A stretch of 10,555 nt of DNA from an uncultured Campylobacter sp. (GTDB lineage: Bacteria; Campylobacterota; Campylobacteria; Campylobacterales; Campylobacteraceae): NCBI GenBank assembly GCA_905373295.1, contig CAJPSJ010000048.1, positions 1 to 10,555 of the forward strand, given 5' to 3'. Positions 1-6,996 of this stretch are shown here, piece by piece. Positions within the stretch are counted from its first letter, which is position 1. Each line of letters opens with the position of its first letter. The notes beneath the pieces are model-generated. The model was given only the letters and a program-made list of their open reading frames with translations, was not told the DNA's origin and searched no databases. A program made the translations under genes and the position numbers.

Positions 1-862
1 TTTCCAGCTTGCGCCAAGCCTCGCTTTTTTGGCTATCCTCCATTAGCACTATCTCCCTGGTGCCGTTTCGCACGAGGTTTGGATCCACCGCAAGCTCCTT
101 TGCATCGATCTTTTCCGGATAGTCTATGCGTGAGAGGATGCAGCGAAAGGCGTTTAGCCGCGCGATCTTTTTGTCGTTGCTATCTAGGATCGTCCACGGC
201 GCAAACTCGGTATTTGAAGCGAGCAGCATCGAGTATTTTGCGAGCGTGTATTGATTCCACAGCTCCTGCGATCTCGCATCCACCGGCGAGAGTTTATACT
301 GCTTCAGCGGGTCGGTGCGGCGCGATTCGAAGCGCCTTTTTTGCTCCTCTTTGGAGACCGAAAAGTAAAATTTAAACAAAATTATCCCCGCACTTACCAA
401 AAGCTCCTCAAATTTAGGCACTTGACGTAGGAAATCTTTATGTTCGGCGTGGGTGCAAAAGCCCATCACTGGCTCGACCATCGCGCGGTTGTACCAGCTG
501 CGGTCAAAGATCGCAATCTCGCCGCCGCTTGGTAGGTGCGCGACGTAGCGCTGGAAGTACCACTGCGTCTTTTCGACGTTGCTCGGTTTTTCGAGCGCTA
601 CGATGCGGCATCCGCGTGGGTTTAGATGCTCGGTTAAGCGCTTGATCGTGCCGCCTTTGCCCGCCGCGTCGCGCCCCTCCATCAAAATCAAAATTTTTAA
701 GCCTTTTTCCTTTACGAATTTTTGCAGCTTCAAAAGCTCGATCTGGTATCTCTCAAGCAGGGTTTCGTAGTCTTTGAACGAGATTTTTTCGTACTTTGAG
801 CTTTTAAATTCTATCTCTTTCAGCGCTATTTCGCCCGTTTCGGTTTTGATCTCTTTGCTCAT
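1..862 (-). CDS. ppk2: Polyphosphate kinase 2 (PPK2 family), C-terminal end cut by window edge
   Basis: PPK2 enzymes transfer phosphate between polyphosphate and nucleotides in the cytosol, usually favouring GTP or ATP formation. I translated this minus-strand frame by hand: 287 uninterrupted codons from the ATG at 862 to the left edge, where no stop has been reached. That is close to the usual length of single-domain PPK2 proteins (about 260-300 residues), so only a short tail is missing. Key motifs are the Walker A loop EGRDAAGKGGT at residues 62-72, the Walker B / lid segment FDRSWYNRA at 119-127 followed by EPVMGFC, and SKEEQKRRF near residues 170-178. The start is fixed by a strong GGAGG ribosome site four bases upstream (867-871). 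It is transcribed divergently from dsbD. I recall the same pairing in C. jejuni (Cj0604/Cj0603c). Family call is firm; substrate preference cannot be read from the sequence. Confidence 0.95.
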   Translation of the reverse strand, partial: MSKEIKTETGEIALKEIEFKSSKYEKISFKDYETLLERYQIELLKLQKFVKEKGLKILILMEGRDAAGKGGTIKRLTEHLNPRGCRIVALEKPSNVEKTQWYFQRYVAHLPSGGEIAIFDRSWYNRAMVEPVMGFCTHAEHKDFLRQVPKFEELLVSAGIILFKFYFSVSKEEQKRRFESRRTDPLKQYKLSPVDARSQELWNQYTLAKYSMLLASNTEFAPWTILDSNDKKIARLNAFRCILSRIDYPEKIDAKELAVDPNLVRNGTREIVLMEDSQKSEAWRKLE

Positions 863-970
863 ATCGCCTCCTAAAAATTTTAAGGAATTTTACAAAAAAG
901 TTCTTTAGATTACACTATAAATTCATACTTATTACGTTAGAATGTAGGAAAAAATTTAAAAGGATAAAAT
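863..970. promoter_or_regulatory. Divergent promoter region between ppk2 and dsbD
   Basis: This A+T-rich gap holds a plausible -10 box for each direction. For dsbD, TAGAAT lies at 938-943, about 17 bases before the ribosome site. For ppk2, TATAGT is read on the minus strand at 914-919. No clear -35 boxes are visible, which is normal for campylobacter sigma-70 promoters, where the -35 region is replaced by T-rich periodicity. The dsbD ribosome site AAAGGA is at 959-964. I saw no convincing operator palindrome. Box assignment is by eye. Confidence 0.5.
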
Positions 971-2941
971 TTGATCAGATCACTTATTTTGGCAGCGTTT
1001 TTTCTTTTAGGCTTGGGCGCCGAGCCCCTGAAACCCTCTGATGCGTTCAAGCTTAACGCGACGGCGCAAAGCGATAGCGTAACGCTAGGCTTTGATATCG
1101 CGGACGGGGTCTATCTCTATCAAAACGAGATAAAAATTTTCATCGGCGGCGCGGAGGTCACAAATTTAATAAATCTGCCCGCCGCGACCGAATACAAGGA
1201 TTATAAAATTTATGAGGGCAAATTTAGCATCGCCGTGCCTTTAGGCCTCGTGCTTGCAAATGCCGCAGATAGCGATGATTTCGTGCTTAACGGCGATTTT
1301 TTGGGCTGCACGAAATCGGGCTTTTGCTACCAGCCGCAGCAGTTCGGCTTCAACTTCAAGCGCGTGGTGGAGGGCTATCAGATCAGCAAAATTTCAAACT
1401 CCGAGCTGAAAAAATACCGAAGCGGCGTAAATTCCGCGCAGATTTCTGCCGCATACAGCGCGCAGAGCGGGACTTCAAATTTTAAAAGCAATACCTTAGC
1501 TTCGGGCGAAGAGGCAAATCCTGAGACAAACTCGCATGCGGCGGGAAATTCCGCGGCAAGCTCGGCTGAAAACGCTGCTTTAAATTCCGACGAAGCTTCC
1601 ACGCACAAAAATCCGCACGCAAATTCCATCTCCGAGCAGGATAAAATTTTAAACGTTCTTGGCGGCAAGAGCTTCATTGCCGCAATCACGCTGTTTTTCG
1701 GCTATGGCGTGCTACTCTCGCTAAGCCCTTGCGTCTATCCGCTCATCCCGATCCTCTCGTCGATCATCGTAGCGAAAACTTCCTCGAAGCCGAGCGCAAA
1801 AAAAAGCCTCGCCGTAAGCCTCGCGTATATTTTTGGGATGGCGAGCTCGTATGCGATTTTAGGGGCTTTTGTGGCGGTTTTCGGGCAAAATTTACAAGGC
1901 TTGCTGCAAACTCCGCCCGCACTGATCCTAACCTCGCTAATATTCGCCGCGCTTGCGCTTTCGATGTTCGGATTTTACGAGATTCGCCTGCCCGCGCGTT
2001 TTCAAAGCTTCTTAAATAGCAAAAGCGAAAATGCTGGCGGCCTGATCGGAGTTTTTTCGATGGGGCTTATCTCGGCGCTCGTCGTATCGCCGTGCATCTC
2101 CGCTCCGCTTGCGGGCGCGCTCGTTTACATCGCGGGCAGCGGCGACGTCTTGCTGGGTGCGGCGGCTCTTTTTGCGCTGGGGCTCGGAAGCGGTGCGCTG
2201 CTGCTTGTAGTTGGCCTCGGCGGCGCGCTACCGAGACCCGGAGCTTGGATGGAGGCGGTGCCTAAAATTTTTGGCTTTTTGCTGCTTTTTACGGCGGTGT
2301 GGATCTCGCGTACGCTCATCGGCGAAAATTTAAGCCTGTTGATTTACGCGGTTTTAGGCGCGATCTTCGCAGGATTTTTGGGGCTGTTTGACGGCGGCGC
2401 GGGCAGTATCAAGCGCGCTTTGGCTCTTGTAATCGCGCTGTATTCGGCGCTGCTACTCGCGGGCTTTGCCAGCGGTGCGAAAGATTTTTCCAGGCCGCTT
2501 GGTAATCTAATTCCGCAAAACGCGAGATATTTTGAGGGCGATTTGGGCGGCGAGGGCTTGCAAGCGGGCGAAATTTCTAGCGCTCAAAATTTTAGCGGCG
2601 CGCATTTTTCGTTTGTGCGCGATCTGGCGCAGCTGCAGGGCGAAATAGAAAATTCCAAAAAGCCCGTTATAGTCGATTTTTGGGCTAGCTGGTGCAAAAA
2701 TTGCGAGCAGAGCGAGCGGGCGTTTGCAGACCCTGCGCTTGTCGGCGCGCTTGATAAATTTAGCCTTTTAAAGATCGATCTTAGCGAAGATAGCGAGCAA
2801 AATAGGGCGATAAAAGCGCATTTTAACGTATTCGGTCCGCCTACGATTCTGTTTTTTAAAGAGGGCGCCGAGATTGCGAGCCTGCGGCAGATCGGTAGCG
2901 TAAATTCCGAAAAGCTGGCTGAGATTTTAACCGAAATTTAG
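971..2941 (+). CDS. dsbD: Thiol:disulfide interchange protein DsbD
   Basis: DsbD carries reducing power from cytosolic thioredoxin across the inner membrane to periplasmic partners (DsbC-type isomerases, cytochrome c maturation). All three modules and all six redox cysteines are present. A signal peptide covers about residues 1-17. The N-terminal periplasmic domain has C113 and C119 (GCTKSGFCY). The central membrane domain, about 235-500, has C254 (SLSPCVYPLIP) and C375 (VVSPCISAPL). The C-terminal thioredoxin domain, about 545-656, has the WCKNC active site (C575, C578) and the cis-proline segment FGPPT near 622-625. The start is a TTG, chosen because AAAGGA sits six bases upstream and the signal peptide begins directly there. 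Residues about 150-225 form an unusually long Ser/Ala/Asn-rich linker between the first periplasmic domain and the membrane domain. hisB follows after 48 bases. Confidence 0.96.
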   Translation: MIRSLILAAFFLLGLGAEPLKPSDAFKLNATAQSDSVTLGFDIADGVYLYQNEIKIFIGGAEVTNLINLPAATEYKDYKIYEGKFSIAVPLGLVLANAADSDDFVLNGDFLGCTKSGFCYQPQQFGFNFKRVVEGYQISKISNSELKKYRSGVNSAQISAAYSAQSGTSNFKSNTLASGEEANPETNSHAAGNSAASSAENAALNSDEASTHKNPHANSISEQDKILNVLGGKSFIAAITLFFGYGVLLSLSPCVYPLIPILSSIIVAKTSSKPSAKKSLAVSLAYIFGMASSYAILGAFVAVFGQNLQGLLQTPPALILTSLIFAALALSMFGFYEIRLPARFQSFLNSKSENAGGLIGVFSMGLISALVVSPCISAPLAGALVYIAGSGDVLLGAAALFALGLGSGALLLVVGLGGALPRPGAWMEAVPKIFGFLLLFTAVWISRTLIGENLSLLIYAVLGAIFAGFLGLFDGGAGSIKRALALVIALYSALLLAGFASGAKDFSRPLGNLIPQNARYFEGDLGGEGLQAGEISSAQNFSGAHFSFVRDLAQLQGEIENSKKPVIVDFWASWCKNCEQSERAFADPALVGALDKFSLLKIDLSEDSEQNRAIKAHFNVFGPPTILFFKEGAEIASLRQIGSVNSEKLAEILTEI

Positions 2942-2989
2942 TGAAATTTAGATAGATTTCAAATAAAATTTAGTTTTAAGGATTGCGCG

Positions 2990-3568
2990 ATGATAAGCAA
3001 AAATAGGGCTACGAAAGAGACTAAAATCGAGCTTGAGCTGGAGCTTTACGGATGCGGCGTGGCGCAGATACAAACTGGCATCGGTTTTTTTGATCATATG
3101 CTTAGTGCATTTGCCAAGCACGCGTGGATCGATCTGAATCTGCGCTGCGAGGGCGATTTGCAGGTCGATTTTCACCACAGCGTCGAGGACTGCGGCATCG
3201 TGCTCGGAAGCGCGATCAAAGAGGCGATCTATCCCGCGCAAAACATCGAGCGCTTCGGCGATAGCGTCCTCGTGATGGACGAAGCCGCCGTAAGTGCCGC
3301 GCTTGATCTTTGCAACCGCGCGTTTTTGGTATTTGATTGCCCGAGCCTGAAGCGCGGCAAGATCGGCGAATTCGACGCCGAGCTCGTGGAGGAATTTTTC
3401 CGCGCTCTGGCTTTCAATGCAAATTTAACGCTGCATCTATGCCAGATCCGCGGCGAAAATCTGCACCACGTTGCAGAAGCCGCGTTTAAGGCGTTTGCCG
3501 TCGCATTTCGTCGCGCGATAAGTATCAACGAGCGCGCCGGCGTGCCTAGCACTAAGGGCGTTTTATAG
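2990..3568 (+). CDS. hisB: Imidazoleglycerol-phosphate dehydratase, monofunctional
   Basis: This enzyme dehydrates imidazole-glycerol phosphate to imidazole-acetol phosphate in histidine biosynthesis. At 192 residues it is the stand-alone dehydratase, without the histidinol-phosphatase domain fused in E. coli HisB. The manganese-binding histidine/glutamate motifs are intact: FFDHML at 33-38, DFHHSVED at 60-67, and the second HHVAEAA at 159-165, the last being the pseudo-symmetric copy of the first half. EFFRALAFNANLTLHL at 135-150 matches the family consensus. The ATG is supported by AAGGA at 2978-2982, seven bases upstream. No other his gene lies in the window, which fits the scattered his genes of campylobacters. 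It may be read through from dsbD, since the 48-base gap shows no terminator. Confidence 0.96.
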   Translation: MISKNRATKETKIELELELYGCGVAQIQTGIGFFDHMLSAFAKHAWIDLNLRCEGDLQVDFHHSVEDCGIVLGSAIKEAIYPAQNIERFGDSVLVMDEAAVSAALDLCNRAFLVFDCPSLKRGKIGEFDAELVEEFFRALAFNANLTLHLCQIRGENLHHVAEAAFKAFAVAFRRAISINERAGVPSTKGVL

Positions 3569-3821
3569 CGGTAAATGCGCGCTAAATTTAGCAAAATTAG
3601 CAATTCGCGGTTTTGTAATTTTATCGGCGTTCAAATTTTGCTCTTGCCGCTACTTGAAATTTGCAAAATTTCGCCATTGCTCGAGCAAAGCACGCCGCTT
3701 TATTAAGACCGCTGGCGGTGTATTTGCGCCCGCCGCGAAAACCGCGAACTATGCTATATGAAATTTCGCACTGCCGGAGCGCTAAACCGCCGCTTTGTAC
3801 ATTAAAAATTTAAAGGTAAAA
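3569..3821. other. Gene-free spacer with inverted repeats after hisB
   Basis: I found no reading frame here that looks like a gene. Structured words are dense: a 12-base palindrome GCTAAATTTAGC at 3581-3592, another, TTGCTCGAGCAA, at 3677-3688, a nine-base inverted pair AAATTTTGC / GCAAAATTT at 3633-3641 and 3663-3671, and an 11-base inverted pair TTCGCGGTTTT / AAAACCGCGAA at 3604-3614 and 3738-3748. None is followed by a clear T-run, so no terminator is called. A possible -10 for the downstream membrane gene lies in TATGCTATAT around 3750-3759. A ribosome site AAAGGT is at 3812-3817. Confidence 0.5.
3604..3748. repeat. 11-base inverted repeat pair bracketing 123 bases
   Basis: TTCGCGGTTTT at 3604-3614 is exactly complementary to AAAACCGCGAA at 3738-3748. 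The two arms enclose the shorter palindrome and inverted pair described for this spacer. It could be the ends of a small degenerate mobile element, a large RNA fold or chance. No target duplication was recognised. Confidence 0.4.
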
Positions 3822-4247
3822 ATGAATAGTTTCAGATCGCTTATTGAGCCCATAATCGCTCTGTCTTGGATCTGCTTTGTTTGGCTTGTCGTGTGTTTGA
3901 TTAAATTTATCAGATCAAAAGACGAGCCAGAGCGCTATAAAAGAGATAAAAAATTTCTAATTATTTCGGCAGTTGCGTTTGCATGCGCTTTTACTCCACT
4001 CATATATTCTCAGTGGCTATTCGATCCTTTTTCTATACTTATCTTGGTTTTTACCGGGCTGCCGGTAATTTCGTTCATTTGGCTAATTGTAAGTTTAGTA
4101 AAATTTATTAGATCTGCTAAAAGCACGGATGAGCGCCGTAGAAGAATTAAAAATTTGCTGATTCTCTCTGCATTTTCGTTCATAACTTTTTTAGCCGTCC
4201 TAATGGGCTTTTTATGGCTGCTTAATAGCGCGCTTGCGCATATGTGA
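3822..4247 (+). CDS. Four-helix membrane protein with internal duplication, function unknown
   Basis: I do not recognise this 141-residue protein. It is hydrophobic, with four likely membrane helices at about 10-30, 45-65, 72-96 and 112-134. It consists of two copies of one two-helix module: residues 17-53 (FVWLVVCLIKFIRS, then a charged loop, then KKFLIISAVAF) and 83-120 (FIWLIVSLVKFIRS, then a charged loop, then KNLLILSAFSF). The charged, Arg/Lys-rich loops suggest they face the cytoplasm. I chose the ATG at 3822, which has AAAGGT five bases upstream, over an in-frame TTG at 3795 that would add nine residues. The gene is A+T-richer than its neighbours: 23 of 60 bases are G+C at 4021-4080, against 30 of 60 at 5461-5520 in kdsC. 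Its stop overlaps the ribosome site of the next small gene, so the two are probably co-transcribed. Confidence 0.75.
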   Translation: MNSFRSLIEPIIALSWICFVWLVVCLIKFIRSKDEPERYKRDKKFLIISAVAFACAFTPLIYSQWLFDPFSILILVFTGLPVISFIWLIVSLVKFIRSAKSTDERRRRIKNLLILSAFSFITFLAVLMGFLWLLNSALAHM

Positions 4248-4254
4248 GGCACAA

Positions 4255-4392
4255 ATGAGCGATAAAATTTTTCAAAAAACGATCGCCGTAATATTGACGG
4301 CTTGGGCGATCAGCGTTTGCGCGCTAGTAGGAGCGGCGCTGTATCTTCATAGCAAATGCTCGATCATCTCCTATATCGCAAACGGAAACTAA
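4255..4392 (+). CDS. Small 45-residue single-helix membrane protein, unknown
   Basis: A short gene read directly from the sequence: ATG at 4255, 45 codons, TAA at 4390-4392. It begins MSDKIFQKT, has one hydrophobic helix at about residues 10-31 (AVILTAWAISVCALVGAALY) and ends with a short polar tail containing C35. GAGG at 4246-4249, overlapping the preceding stop, is a well-placed ribosome site five bases upstream. The stop is one base before the ATG of the PstS-like gene (TAAGATG), so the three genes look translationally coupled. The next gene's own ribosome site, GGA at 4384-4386, lies inside this frame. I know no family for it. It may be a subunit or anchor for its neighbours. Confidence 0.6.
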   Translation: MSDKIFQKTIAVILTAWAISVCALVGAALYLHSKCSIISYIANGN

Positions 4393-4393
4393 G

Positions 4394-5341
4394 ATGAAGC
4401 GCACATCTATCGTCATTTTGCTGCTGCTTGGCTTGGTGGCTTTCGATTTTGCGTTTTACAGCCTCGTCGTGAAGCGATACATAAATCAAAGCAGCGCCGA
4501 GATGCAGGCCAAATCGATCGAGCTGCATAAATTCCTGCCGTTTGAGCAGGGCTCGCAGATCGTGCGGGTTAGCTCTAGCTTAAAACTTAGCGGCGATCTG
4601 CCGATAATCGACGGCGCAGCGGCGCTATATCCCGTGTTTTCGGCATTCGTCGCGGCGAACTATCCTAAGCAAAGCGTGGAATTTGACGGGCAAAATTTCA
4701 CGAATGCTAGCAGGCTTAAATTTAGCAACACTCGCGGCGCATACAAGGCCATAAGCGACGGCGAGGCGGATCTGATCTTCGTCGCAGCCCCTTCAAAGCA
4801 GCAGCTTGATTACGCGCAGAAAAAGGGCACAAACTTACGCTTCGTGCCGATCGGGCTGGAGGCGTTCGTCTTTATCGTAAATGCAAATAATAAAGTATCG
4901 AATTTAACTGTGGATCAGGTACGAGGAATTTATTCTGGGCAATATAGCGACTGGTCGCAGCTCGGCGGCGAGCGCATGCGAATAGATGCCGTGCAGCGAA
5001 ACGCGGGCAGCGGCAGCCAGAGCGCGTTTTTAAAATTTATGGGCGAGACGCAGCCTAAGCGCAAGATCACGGGTTTTTTCGGCAGCGCGATCGGCTTTTC
5101 GTTTCGCTATTACGTCGAGGGGATCGTGCAAAACGGTGGCGTGAAGATGCTTAGCCTAAACGGCGCGTATCCGAATAAAGAAAATATCTCTAGCCGCAAA
5201 TACCCGCTCGTAGCCGAAATTTACGCGGTTTACGATGAAAACAACAAAAACGAAAATATCCGCATCTTGATAGATTGGATCCTTTCGCCGCAGGGGCAAA
5301 GTATCATCGAAAATAGCGGCTACGTGCCGATTAAGGGCTAA
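4394..5341 (+). CDS. Membrane-anchored PstS-like substrate-binding protein
   Basis: This 315-residue protein has the periplasmic-binding fold of phosphate-type (PstS) binding proteins. Residues about 5-26 are an N-terminal helix without an obvious cleavage site or lipobox, so it is probably an inner-membrane anchor with the rest in the periplasm. Binding-protein signatures follow: LPIIDGAAALYP at 69-80 (the first anion-binding loop), FVFIVNANNKVSNLTVDQVRGIYSG across 158-182, QRNAGSGSQSAFLKFMG at 201-217 (the second loop), and FSFRYYV at 235-241. The C-terminus SPQGQSIIENSGYVPI is also typical. There are no pstC, pstA or pstB genes beside it. Its partners appear to be the two small membrane proteins just upstream. 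Fold and family are clear; ligand is not. Phosphate is a family-level guess, and a sensory or anchoring role is equally possible. Confidence 0.85.
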   Translation: MKRTSIVILLLLGLVAFDFAFYSLVVKRYINQSSAEMQAKSIELHKFLPFEQGSQIVRVSSSLKLSGDLPIIDGAAALYPVFSAFVAANYPKQSVEFDGQNFTNASRLKFSNTRGAYKAISDGEADLIFVAAPSKQQLDYAQKKGTNLRFVPIGLEAFVFIVNANNKVSNLTVDQVRGIYSGQYSDWSQLGGERMRIDAVQRNAGSGSQSAFLKFMGETQPKRKITGFFGSAIGFSFRYYVEGIVQNGGVKMLSLNGAYPNKENISSRKYPLVAEIYAVYDENNKNENIRILIDWILSPQGQSIIENSGYVPIKG

Positions 5342-5427
5342 GATCGCAGCTTAAATTTATACGGCGTTTGCCAAAAATTCAGCCAAATTTCGTTAAAATC
5401 ACAAAATTTCAAAAAACGGAAAACGAA
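5342..5427 (+). other. Spacer between the PstS-like gene and kdsC
   Basis: 86 bases with no gene of their own if kdsC starts at the GTG. They contain several AAATTT words and no T-run hairpin, so read-through from the upstream block into kdsC seems possible. A separate kdsC promoter was not recognised. Confidence 0.4.
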
Positions 5428-5916
5428 GTGATAAAGATCATATTTTTAGACGTAGACGGTTGCCTTAGCGACGGCGGGCTGTACCATTCAAACGGTGGCG
5501 AAGAGATGAAGAAATTTAACGTAAAAGACGGGTTTGGCATCCAGGAATGGCAGCGGCTGGGGCTAAAGGTCGCGATCATCACCGGCAAAAGCTCGCAAAT
5601 CGTCGCAAACCGTGCGCGTGAGCTAAAGATCGATACGCTCTTTCAAGGCGAAAAAGACAAGCTCTCAAGGGCGGAGCAAATTTTAAAAAATTTTAACCTA
5701 AGCTTCGATGAGGCTGCCGCGATCGGCGATGATATAAACGACGCGAAGCTTTTAAATGCGGTTGCGATCAGCTTCAAGCCCGCCGATGCGCTAAGCTTGC
5801 TAAAAGCGGACGTCGCGCTAAGCAAAAACGGCGGCTGCGGCGCGGTGCGCGAGATGATCGAAATGCTCGTCGATAAAAACGGCATGCGCGAAGAGTGGAA
5901 TAGCAAATGGCTGTAG
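5428..5916 (+). CDS. kdsC: 3-deoxy-D-manno-octulosonate 8-phosphate phosphatase
   Basis: KdsC is a small cap-less HAD phosphatase that removes phosphate from KDO-8-phosphate, giving KDO for the inner core of lipopolysaccharide. In the 162-residue form the HAD motifs are DVDGCLSDG at 8-16 (D8 nucleophile, D10 acid/base), the threonine of IITGKSS at 50-56, a lysine of EKDK at 75-78, and GDDINDAKLL at 100-109 (metal-binding aspartates). GGCGAVREM at 135-143 is the conserved C-terminal loop that closes the neighbouring subunit's active site in tetramers. I chose the GTG at 5428, with GGA at 5418-5420 upstream. An in-frame TTG at 5368 would add 20 residues that fit no known KdsC N-terminus. It heads the envelope series; lptC follows after 67 bases. 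Confidence 0.92.
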   Translation: MIKIIFLDVDGCLSDGGLYHSNGGEEMKKFNVKDGFGIQEWQRLGLKVAIITGKSSQIVANRARELKIDTLFQGEKDKLSRAEQILKNFNLSFDEAAAIGDDINDAKLLNAVAISFKPADALSLLKADVALSKNGGCGAVREMIEMLVDKNGMREEWNSKWL

Positions 5917-5983
5917 TTTCGCAAGCGCGCGTAAGAGAGCCTGCGAGAGGCGAAATTCTGCGCAGATCAAAAGGGGCCGAGCG

Positions 5984-6517
5984 ATGGTGATAAAAATTTT
6001 CTACGTCGCGATTGCGATCTTTTGCGTCGCGATGGTGTTTTTAAGCGTGCAGACGCCGTATTTTAGCGACATGTTTAGGCAGGATCTAAGCATTGCGAAT
6101 ATGGAGATGAGAAAGATCGTCGATTATCAGATCGGCGAGCGCGTGGATGCTAAATTTACCGCGGACGGCGGCACTCGCTATAAGGATCGCGACGAGTTTG
6201 TAAATTTTAAAGCCGAGGAGATTGGCGCAGATCTAAATCACACTTTGGTTTCAAAGACCGCGACGCGCGCCAGCGAGCTGATAAAATTTAACGGCGACGC
6301 GCACTATGTAAATAGTAGAGGCTTTGATTATACTGCACAAGAGATCATCTACGATACGAGTAGCAAGATCGTCCGCTCCGACGTGCCATACGTGTTGCGC
6401 CAAGGCAATGACCGCATCACGGGCGCAAGCATCAGCTACGATACTAAAACCAAACAAACAAACTCAAAAGGAATCCACGCATGGTATTTAATAAAAGATC
6501 AAAACTCCACAAACTAA
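5984..6517 (+). CDS. lptC: LPS export protein LptC
   Basis: LptC is the bitopic inner-membrane component that receives LPS from the LptBFG ABC transporter and hands it to LptA in the periplasm. The 177-residue protein has one N-terminal helix (about residues 3-23), then a periplasmic beta-rich domain. The stretch FNGDAHYVNSRGFDYTAQEI and the closing strands ITGASISYDTKTKQTNSKGI match the beta-jellyroll repeats shared by LptC and LptA. Overall identity of LptC proteins is low, so the call rests on topology, length and its position between kdsC and lptA. AAGGGG at 5971-5976 is seven bases before the ATG. The 3' end overlaps lptA by 37 bases, so the two are surely one transcript. Confidence 0.85.
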   Translation: MVIKIFYVAIAIFCVAMVFLSVQTPYFSDMFRQDLSIANMEMRKIVDYQIGERVDAKFTADGGTRYKDRDEFVNFKAEEIGADLNHTLVSKTATRASELIKFNGDAHYVNSRGFDYTAQEIIYDTSSKIVRSDVPYVLRQGNDRITGASISYDTKTKQTNSKGIHAWYLIKDQNSTN

Positions 6518-6996
6518 TACTCGTAGCCGCGCTAATTGCGGGCTTTAGCGCGTCAGCTCTCAGCGCCGCGCAGGAGCAGGTCGAGGTCACGGCAGATAAT
6601 TTTTTCGCCGACGAGATCAAGCAGATCAGCGTGCTGACGGGCAACGTTCGCATCAAAAAGGGCGCTTACGATACGCTAAATTCCGACAAAGTGACGATCT
6701 ACTTCGACGCCAAGCGCCAGCCTACCAAATATGTCGCGACGGGAAATGCAAATTTTAAAATTTTACTCAATCAAAAGCATTACGACGGCAAGGGCGGCGT
6801 GCTGACCTACGATCCGACTATCGAGGCTTACACGCTCGAAAACAATGCCTATCTACACGAGGCCGAGACCAAAAAAGAGGTTTACGGCGATAAGATCATC
6901 GTAAATCGCCAAAAGGGCACCTACGAAGTAAAGAGCGGCGGCGGCGAGAAAAAGCCCGTGCGTCTGATCTTTCAGGTCGAAGATCAAAACAAATGA
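6481..6996 (+). CDS. lptA: LPS transport periplasmic protein LptA
   Basis: LptA forms the periplasmic bridge that carries LPS from LptC to LptD in the outer membrane. The 171-residue protein begins with a signal peptide (about 1-29, ending ALSA before AQEQ). It then shows the OstA-like fold: [47 protein letters not shown] and [18 protein letters not shown]. The start inside the lptC 3' end is supported by AAGGA at 6468-6472, eight bases before the ATG, and by the correct placement of the signal peptide. Its stop overlaps the engB start as ATGA (6993-6996). This series carries no lptB. Confidence 0.9.
   Translation: MVFNKRSKLHKLILVAALIAGFSASALSAAQEQVEVTADNFFADEIKQISVLTGNVRIKKGAYDTLNSDKVTIYFDAKRQPTKYVATGNANFKILLNQKHYDGKGGVLTYDPTIEAYTLENNAYLHEAETKKEVYGDKIIVNRQKGTYEVKSGGGEKKPVRLIFQVEDQNK

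Noticed and set aside
3581..3592. Rho-independent terminator after hisB
   Set aside because: The palindrome GCTAAATTTAGC has an A+T core, no loop and no following T-run.
3229..3603. 124-codon minus-strand frame over hisB
   Set aside because: It is antisense to a well-conserved enzyme and its translation is Ser/Ala/Arg-rich without any domain, typical of a shadow frame.
3795..3821. TTG at 3795 as start of the four-helix membrane protein
   Set aside because: The ATG at 3822 has AAAGGT at the right distance, while the TTG has no ribosome site.
5907..5990. 27-codon frame starting MAVVSQARV between kdsC and lptC
   Set aside because: It lacks its own ribosome site and recognisable features. The lptC ATG at 5984 has a good site, so I treat this as spacer, although the ATG position could be a relic of an older lptC start.
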